Positions 57,852 to 64,000 of a stretch of DNA of 64,000 nucleotides are shown one piece after another (position 1 is the stretch's first letter; each line of letters begins with the position of its first letter). The translations under genes and the position numbers were made by a program. Source of the DNA: Adineta steineri (lineage: Eukaryota > Rotifera > Eurotatoria > Adinetida > Adinetidae); assembly GCA_905250115.1 (NCBI GenBank), contig CAJNOI010000082.1, positions 19,789-83,788 of the forward strand, given 5' to 3'. The notes beneath the pieces were generated by a model. The model ran no database searches. It was not told the origin of the DNA and saw nothing but the letters and a program-made list of their open reading frames with translations.

Positions 57852-58025
57852 CAAATTATCTTAAAAAACTGTAACAAATTCACTTTTAGTGCAGGCTCGT
57901 GAGTGTTTGCTTTAATCTTCGTAATATTGTTTAGTTATCTTTGCTTTCTTACTTATATCGTACATGAAGTTTTTAAATACTCATTCTGTAAATCCATTAA
58001 TCTAATAAAATATTTTAACATTGAT

Positions 58026-58113
58026 TGAAGGTGTGGGTGTGGATGTGGATGCGGGTATGCAAAGGAGAAGAGCACAACACTCGCACCCACCCAAACCGAC
58101 ACCCTCAAGATGG
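58026..58113. repeat. TGTGGG/CCCACA element 15
   Basis: TTGAAGGTGTGGGTGTGGAT and further units, loop GGGTATGCAAAGGAGAAGAG, right arm CGCACCCACC ... ACACCCTCAAGATGG, with the full family terminus. Confidence 0.8.
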
Positions 58114-58210
58114 AAGTTTTGTATTTGTTGGCAATACCACTGCTGATGAAATGGCTTCTGCAAATGTAACTGATTATGAAGATAACATGAAAGAAAAGTT
58201 ATTTCAGTGA
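58114..58210 (+). CDS. Orphan C-terminal coding fragment
   Basis: Directly after element 15 an open stretch reads GSFVFVGNTTADEMASANVT then DYEDNMKEKLFQ and TGA 58210. Its composition is protein-like and unlike the flanks, but no upstream exon is visible. It may be the tail of a gene cut off by the repeat, or the last exon of an undetected gene using the AAG before GATGG as acceptor. Confidence 0.35.
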
Positions 58211-58513
58211 AAAATCATCGTAATCACTCATAATTTAGAACGACATAACATTTCAATTAAGAAATTCTCATAAGAGTAATAGTTATTCTTTTCTACAATA
58301 GATATAATGTCATCAATTTTTTTTTAATATGTATGTAGCATTCGAAATAAATAATTCAGCGAAAGTGGAGTTTGTAGTTTCATTTTTTTGTAGAAACATA
58401 GAAGTAAAAATAGATTGAAAATTTTAAGTAAGCGTTTTCAGTTTGGTTAATGATGCAACAAGCGGATCAGAGCTAGTTTCTATAAAAAAAAACACCTAGA
58501 ACCAACAGTTAAC
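58211..58513. other. Intergenic spacer
   Basis: About 300 bp AT-rich, nothing seen. Confidence 0.4.
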
Positions 58514-58575
58514 ATTCTGAGAATGTGGGTGTCGGCTAACATATCTATGCTGCGATACCCACACCCATATTCTTT
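58514..58575. repeat. TGTGGG/CCCACA element 16, near a stop codon
   Basis: TTCTGAGAATGTGGGTGTCG, loop GCTAACATATCTATGCTGCG, right arm ATACCCACACCCATATTCTT. The arms pair well beyond the GT/CA core. It begins 20 bp after the stop of the 1540-aa receptor. Confidence 0.75.
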
Positions 58576-58595
58576 TGTCTTATCAATAATCTTCA

Positions 58596-61500
58596 TCATT
58601 GTGAACGTCGTTGACAAATTTTGATAGCGTCTTTGAATTCTTTACTGTATAAATCTGAAGGTAATACAAAAATGATAAACATGAGCATTGATGGTACGAA
58701 TGATACAAAGTAACCAACAAGATATAACCATGGATTTCGGGATGATTTGATACATGTTGATAATAGAGAAATAATCAGACGTGGTAACGATAAGATGACT
58801 AGAGCCAGTGGACCGATTAGGATCTGCTTATGTTCAACCAATTGTTTAAAAAGATGTTGTTGATGGGTAAATTGTGGTTGAGCAGCATGTCGCTGACGTG
58901 TAGTTATCAGAATGATGAAGAAAGCCGAAAATAAATTGGTGATGAAAGGTATGAGAAAATGAACAAGAATAATTGTTGAGTTGTAATTTTGTACAAATCG
59001 TGAATAATGCGTGACACACCAAGTACGTTGTTCTTCCTCATCATCATACAAATCTCGATATAGAGGTTCATGTATAATAGTAGTCATAATTATGATTGGT
59101 AGAACCAAGATTGTCCATTTCGCAATTTTCTTACTCTTTATTTTATTAAAACTGATTCCGATGACAGCCGCATAAGCTCGTTCGATTGCGACACATCCAT
59201 AAAGCCAATTATCCGTATATATGAAGAATTTCAGGAAAAATTCTATCAACTTACAGCCCAACTGAAGAATCGTTCGATTGATGATTAAATCGATTTGTGA
59301 TAGAATCAGAAACCAGAATTTGACTATAAATATGATCATAATAAGAATTGAAGTGATCGATGATGCAAATAAGTACATGCCACACCCAACTTGCTGTGAT
59401 CGTTCTCGACGAAAGGTCAAATAGGATAAAATTCCATTGACCAAGCCCAGCACGAACATGAACATTGTCACTATAGCACTCATTTTTATTGACACTCGTT
59501 GTTGAGACAATGAGAAATTACGTCGAAGTTCATAACGGAGAATATCATCAAGTGTCAAACCAAAACCTTTAGCATAGAACTGACATCGCGTACCGAAATA
59601 ACAATCGGTACAGATGCATATAGTACCAGACGGACAAGTGATATCATCTTGAAAACATGATGCACCATTGTCACAGAAATCGTTGTGTTTGCAGGCATAT
59701 GATAGTTGATGATCGAATTTAATACAATTCGTATGATTGTCTGATGTACACACACACATGTAGATTTCATCGAAAAAGCACCACAAATCTAAACGAGTTT
59801 GACATGGTAGATGATAGTATTTTACGCGTCGGATACGTGGTAATCTTAACAGAGTCAAATTGAATAGTTCATTGATACGTAAACAACGCTGATTAGGAGT
59901 AATCGATGTTAAGATACTTTCATGATACATAGATGTATCCTGTACTACAGCTAAATAATAATCAGATGAGTGTTTGATAAATGCCATATGAATGAAATCT
60001 TCACTATATAATGTAACGACGTGTTGATCGTGAATTAATTTTTTGATGACAGTTGCAATAACCCATGAATTGACTGGTCGTAGAGAAATAATATAGCTCA
60101 GAATGTATGATGGAACTTCCATATTACTGAAAACAATCTCTAATTTCTTCTTTTCATGCTCACAAAAAGTGCCGTAAAATCGATCGAAACAGTTGCAAAA
60201 GTATCGGTCATCGTTGATATGGTCGTTGAGTAATACATACTGACCATTATTGTAACACTTATCTGCTGGATGAAGAGATGGTATGAGACAACGTGGACCG
60301 ATTTTGTTATTAGGGCATACACATATCGGTCGATTGTTCCATGAGCCTACGCATGCTGAATCATTTGAACAATCATTACAATCAACAGGTATATCACAAA
60401 ATGTGCCCGTCCAGTTCGAAGAACAGTGACAAAAAAGCTTTTCTACATTGACATATTGCATGCATTCGCCGCCGTTCTTACATATCAAATGACAAGTTTT
60501 GAAACTTCGAGTGCTTTGAAATGGTATAATCAGATTTGTAGCTATCCGATTCACGGGTAGAAAACTAAATGGAATCAATAGATGCCAACTCGCATGGTAT
60601 GTTAGTGTATATTTGTCAAAGACATCGATATGTATGCTGTAGTTCTTCGATATATCTTTAGGTCGAGTGGAATACAACAGATAGATATTGAATTTCTTCA
60701 AGCAACCTGTTTTGGTTATGAATGAAAACTGATCGTAAGAGTTAACCTGACCATATTCATCAATCAACAACACCACAAACGCATAAAAACTGCGTCGACT
60801 AACAGGCAGCAAACGCAATGTCAAACTAACGCGTTGATTTTGATACTCACATAGATCACCATAGTAATTTGGTGGACAAAAGCATTGGTTGATGAGGGTG
60901 TCACCACCTTGCCAGGCAACAACACTCAGTCCATGAGGACAATGACGTATCCATCCTATGGTCTCGGGGATAAACTGAGTGTTTTTCATAAAAGACTGAT
61001 GTTTGACTTGCTGTTGATTGAATTGAACAGCAGAAAGAGATTCTTCTAATAGAGGATAGATGCGAGCGGTCTTCAGTGAGAAGTATTCAATTGCGTTTTT
61101 GTTCTCTGCTAATGGACAGAATATCTCTCTTGCTTCATCAATACTATCCAAACTATCCAGACATATCTTCTTATGACAAAAGTTTTCATGAACCGGTGAA
61201 GGACAACTTCTGAAGTGATCACATAATTGATCAGGAGATATGCAATCAGTAACGTTCCAGCAGTGATCATTTGCGTCGACATGCGATATGTAACAATACT
61301 GAAGTTCATCTGTTGCTCCAAGACAATCGATAATATTATCAGCGACTTGATCCATTAATAAACAGATTATTGTATAATTTATGGGTGAGATACATGGATA
61401 AAGATTTAAAGGACACTTAGTGTCCAGACAATCATACTCGTCGTGACCATCCGGACAAGCCTTAAAACTGTCACATCTCGTGTAGATGTTACTACATGGC

Positions 61501-63218
61501 CAATGCTGACATTCTGTTTCATCACTATGACTTTGTCCATCGATTTCTTGAGGTAAAAGATGAACAACTCCATCACAAATGTTTTGGAAAAGTATTTTAT
61601 TTAAGTTTAGTTTCTGGTTAAATACAGTGCAAGAATTAGGATCGACTGATGGCGACCAACACGTTGTATCTTGATCGGAGCATTTGAAACGATGCATATC
61701 TTGTAAAGAACAGCTCAGTTTATAGTTTTCATCATCGCCCATCGAACAATCTCGTACACGATCCATGAGACGATGTTTCGAAATACATTTTGATGAATTC
61801 TTGCAGCAATAGAGCGATGAATGTTGTCTGTATTGTTCATCATTGGACATTATATACGGAGCTGCACAAGGACGAAAATAATTGCTTAAAGATAGTAAAA
61901 ACTCATCATAACCAAGATCAGCATCTACGGGTATTTGTTGACGATGGCGACAAGTTAAGTTTTGATAGTGAAATGTAGATGAAATAAAATCACATAACTG
62001 TGCGTCATAACAAATGTAATCAGGGAGTATAAGATTTATGCCCGCTTGTATTAGTTTCGATTGATTGTTATCGTACAGAAAACGTACATGTCCATAGAGG
62101 ACAGGAATAGTTGGAAATTGAAATAATGATTCACAGATGAACAGATCAGAGTTATTGGCGTTCGATAAAACAGACAGATTTGCACATGATTCTCCATTAA
62201 TCTTATCGATCATTAGCGTATGACAAATCATAAATAACGAACAATTGTGAGACAAATTTCCTTTTGCTTTCATGGCTGTTTTTACTAAGTTGTTTCGTCC
62301 ATTTACACATGACTTCTTAAAATTATTAACACACTGTCCATCAGCACAAGAAAAGCTCATGTCATTGGATCGACAAACTTGATCTTCGCATCGAAATCTT
62401 GGATCTTTGGAACAAAAGCTAAAAGATGATCTACTAGTTGGTTCATCAGAACGATCGAGACAATCTGGATGTTGTGCGTCATCTTTGTAGAAATTTAAGG
62501 GAATACACAAGCCATTATGACATCGATATTCATCATCAGCACATTCGTTTATTTCTAGAAGGAAACATTGTGCTTCATCGGCACCGTCATCAATACAATC
62601 GATTTGACCATTGCATATTTCACGCCAATCAAGACACATAGGTGATCCGCGATCACATGTCAAATGAACGTAACATGATGACTCTCTGTTAGTATTAATC
62701 ATGTCTTTAACATACCAGTCATTTGTCCTGTAGAAACTTTCCTTTGGGTGATCATCTGTGTCGATTAATATATGAGCAGCCGCGTACTCACATCGAAGAC
62801 CAAACCACGGATCTTTGCATCGATAGAATATTTCTTTTGATGATGGATCATCAATGGTCGATTGTTCAATGTAAAGGAAATATCGTTCAGCAAGATCCAC
62901 GGGAGCGTTCCATGAAATTAAGTGATCAATAGTAATATTTGACTGACGCAATTGTTTAAATGTATAGTTTTTAATATGTTGATGTTGATTGGGAAAACTA
63001 AGACGCGGTATACTGGTTTCATTCAGAGGACGACGACAATACTTAAGAATCTGACTTGTATTAGTCCGTAGCAACTCATAAGAATCTGTCCAATTAGCTA
63101 CATAATAATACAAGCAATCAAATTGTAATTGTCCATTACCGACCTTTCGATCTGTTTCATATAGATTTAAACTCGAATAAACCATTGGCCATAGCATTAA
63201 AACTATTAGATAAATCAT
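58596..63218 (-). CDS. LDLa/EGF multidomain 7TM receptor, 1540 aa, intronless
   Basis: Single 4.6-kb frame. A signal peptide (MIYLIVLMLWPMVYSSL) opens a large ectodomain. LDL-receptor class A modules come first (CLDWREICNGQIDCIDDGAD; CRSNDMSFSCADGQC; further diverged ones with DSxE-like acidic ends), followed by a long module-free stretch. EGF-like modules come next (CFCPPNYYGDLCEY; CKNGGECM and CHCSSNWTGTFCD; CVCPNNKIGPRC; CDNGASC). The last 300 residues hold seven hydrophobic helices (SAIVTMFMFVLGLVNGILSY to LYLVGYFVSFVPSMLMFII) and a short basic tail. The layout resembles bdelloid-specific receptors combining LDLa/EGF modules with a rhodopsin-like 7TM, analogous to but not the same as relaxin-type LGRs. 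Being intronless is unusual next to intron-rich neighbours. Confidence 0.85.
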   Translation of the reverse strand: MIYLIVLMLWPMVYSSLNLYETDRKVGNGQLQFDCLYYYVANWTDSYELLRTNTSQILKYCRRPLNETSIPRLSFPNQHQHIKNYTFKQLRQSNITIDHLISWNAPVDLAERYFLYIEQSTIDDPSSKEIFYRCKDPWFGLRCEYAAAHILIDTDDHPKESFYRTNDWYVKDMINTNRESSCYVHLTCDRGSPMCLDWREICNGQIDCIDDGADEAQCFLLEINECADDEYRCHNGLCIPLNFYKDDAQHPDCLDRSDEPTSRSSFSFCSKDPRFRCEDQVCRSNDMSFSCADGQCVNNFKKSCVNGRNNLVKTAMKAKGNLSHNCSLFMICHTLMIDKINGESCANLSVLSNANNSDLFICESLFQFPTIPVLYGHVRFLYDNNQSKLIQAGINLILPDYICYDAQLCDFISSTFHYQNLTCRHRQQIPVDADLGYDEFLLSLSNYFRPCAAPYIMSNDEQYRQHSSLYCCKNSSKCISKHRLMDRVRDCSMGDDENYKLSCSLQDMHRFKCSDQDTTCWSPSVDPNSCTVFNQKLNLNKILFQNICDGVVHLLPQEIDGQSHSDETECQHWPCSNIYTRCDSFKACPDGHDEYDCLDTKCPLNLYPCISPINYTIICLLMDQVADNIIDCLGATDELQYCYISHVDANDHCWNVTDCISPDQLCDHFRSCPSPVHENFCHKKICLDSLDSIDEAREIFCPLAENKNAIEYFSLKTARIYPLLEESLSAVQFNQQQVKHQSFMKNTQFIPETIGWIRHCPHGLSVVAWQGGDTLINQCFCPPNYYGDLCEYQNQRVSLTLRLLPVSRRSFYAFVVLLIDEYGQVNSYDQFSFITKTGCLKKFNIYLLYSTRPKDISKNYSIHIDVFDKYTLTYHASWHLLIPFSFLPVNRIATNLIIPFQSTRSFKTCHLICKNGGECMQYVNVEKLFCHCSSNWTGTFCDIPVDCNDCSNDSACVGSWNNRPICVCPNNKIGPRCLIPSLHPADKCYNNGQYVLLNDHINDDRYFCNCFDRFYGTFCEHEKKKLEIVFSNMEVPSYILSYIISLRPVNSWVIATVIKKLIHDQHVVTLYSEDFIHMAFIKHSSDYYLAVVQDTSMYHESILTSITPNQRCLRINELFNLTLLRLPRIRRVKYYHLPCQTRLDLWCFFDEIYMCVCTSDNHTNCIKFDHQLSYACKHNDFCDNGASCFQDDITCPSGTICICTDCYFGTRCQFYAKGFGLTLDDILRYELRRNFSLSQQRVSIKMSAIVTMFMFVLGLVNGILSYLTFRRERSQQVGCGMYLFASSITSILIMIIFIVKFWFLILSQIDLIINRTILQLGCKLIEFFLKFFIYTDNWLYGCVAIERAYAAVIGISFNKIKSKKIAKWTILVLPIIIMTTIIHEPLYRDLYDDEEEQRTWCVTHYSRFVQNYNSTIILVHFLIPFITNLFSAFFIILITTRQRHAAQPQFTHQQHLFKQLVEHKQILIGPLALVILSLPRLIISLLSTCIKSSRNPWLYLVGYFVSFVPSMLMFIIFVLPSDLYSKEFKDAIKICQRRSQ

Positions 63219-64000
63219 CGTCTATCTTTGTATTACTCTTTTTTTTGTCTGACATGCATTTTAATATCTATCACACACACAGAGATTATTGACGAACATG
63301 TTTTGATTTGTTTTATTCTCGTCAGCTTTAGTAACACGTACAGACCTTGAGAATATGACACTCGTTTGATGAGAAATCACAAGCTATCTCAAACATGTCA
63401 TGAAATATGATGCTCGTTTAAATTGTTTCATAATTTTTTTTCTATCTAGAAAAAGTTCCGATAAGGGTGTGGGTGAATGGGTGTGGATGTTGGATATAGA
63501 TGCGGTTGTGAGAGATGCCTGTAATCGCACCCACACCCTTAAATAGTACTGGTATAGTATTTCGCGTACATGTAACACTTCGTTTTTATTTATCGCAATA
63601 ATGGTTTTAATATCAATATCGGATTTTGTTGGTTCAGGTTCCTAGAATCCGATCAGAGACCTACTATCGGAGATCAACGGTTCAAGTTAGAAGGATCAGA
63701 TCGGATCTGTAATCCTACGGAACCCAATATGATTCCATCACCAGAAATCCGATAAAAAACTATAGGAATCTGCAGGATAAGACTGGTAAACCTGGGTAGT
63801 GTTTAGCCTCATGTCCATATATTTTATTTATCCATCCTTGTTAGATGCTGTTTATCTATCCTCCAAATATTTCGCTTATCTATTCTTTATGTATATATAA
63901 TGTTATCCTTCATGTCCCTTGCGCTCAGACCTTGTCTATCGCTGTGTATGGCGAAGGACAGTCGATACATATAAAAAGACGAGCAGAGAACGTAAAAAGC
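63219..64000. other. Intergenic end of window with element 17
   Basis: Upstream region of the 1540-aa receptor. 63620-63790 contains several GATC/CCGAT words (AATCCGATCAGAGACC, GGATCAGATCGGATC, AAATCCGATAAA), a small internal repeat. A TATA-like CATATAAAAAGACG lies at the very end; the gene or LTR it serves would lie outside. Confidence 0.45.
63461..63543. repeat. TGTGGG/CCCACA element 17
   Basis: TAAGGGTGTGGGTG, further GGTGTGGATG, loop with GCGGTTGTGAGAGATGCC, right arm CGCACCCACACCCTTA. The outer arms TAAGGGTGTGGGTG and CACCCACACCCTTA match exactly. It lies about 240 bp upstream of the 1540-aa receptor start. Confidence 0.8.

Noticed and set aside
1-64000. CRISPR array, rRNA, operon-like bacterial features
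   Set aside because: Introns, codon use and gene families are eukaryotic; no regularly spaced identical repeats with unique spacers and no rRNA-like sequence were seen.

Overview
The window looks like nuclear DNA of a bdelloid rotifer (Adineta/Rotaria-like). It is strongly AT-rich, its genes have many introns of about 45-60 nt, and GT-AG boundaries restore clean reading frames. Several gene families typical of bdelloids are present: an expanded cellular RNA-dependent RNA polymerase, divergent F-box proteins, an LDLa/EGF/7TM receptor, kelch-repeat proteins of bacterial appearance and a Helitron with an OTU domain. Short arrays of TGTGGG, the published bdelloid telomeric unit, occur at many interstitial places. 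The assignment is inference; no search was run.

Layout. 1-2.2 kb: no gene seen. 2.2-4.3 kb: tandem duplications and two TGTGGG/CCCACA elements. 4.86-14.46 kb: a broken Helitron helicase tail, then a complete minus-strand Helitron gene. I spliced this into 12 exons (2385 codons, no stop) carrying a zinc-knuckle-like segment, OTU protease, 23-aa STPR-type repeats, DUF6570-like region, HUH/Y2 Rep and PIF1-type helicase. 15-22.1 kb: a minus-strand group of five host-like genes (F-box-like 376 aa, RING-like 59 aa, unknown 110 aa, nucleotidyltransferase-like 469 aa, unknown 180 aa). 22-34 kb: gene-poor, with an 82-aa gene behind a TATA box, a MITE-like palindrome, and a set of related single-pass membrane proteins, one of them a 9-exon, 343-aa gene. 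34.8-37.1 kb: two decayed GPCR pseudogenes. 38-40 kb: a membrane-anchored six-blade kelch protein. 41-43.7 kb: a patchwork of an Asn-rich gene, a retroelement-like tail, a MULE transposase pseudogene and several TGTGGG elements. 45.7-63.2 kb: a denser gene block with an F-box protein, a 7TM receptor, the RdRP, a type II membrane protein, a B-box/SPRY-like gene with one nonsense codon, and a 1540-aa LDLa/EGF/7TM receptor.

The most unusual signal is a dispersed family of 17 short (about 45-150 bp) inverted elements. One arm is (TGTGGG)n-like, the other (CCCACA)n-like, several end in CATCTTGAGGGTGTGGG, and several loops are related to one another. They lie in introns, in intergenic DNA, and in three cases immediately behind a stop codon; none is inside an exon. 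They look like a mobile or recurrently seeded family built from telomere-like sequence, and may act as 3'-end or chromatin elements.
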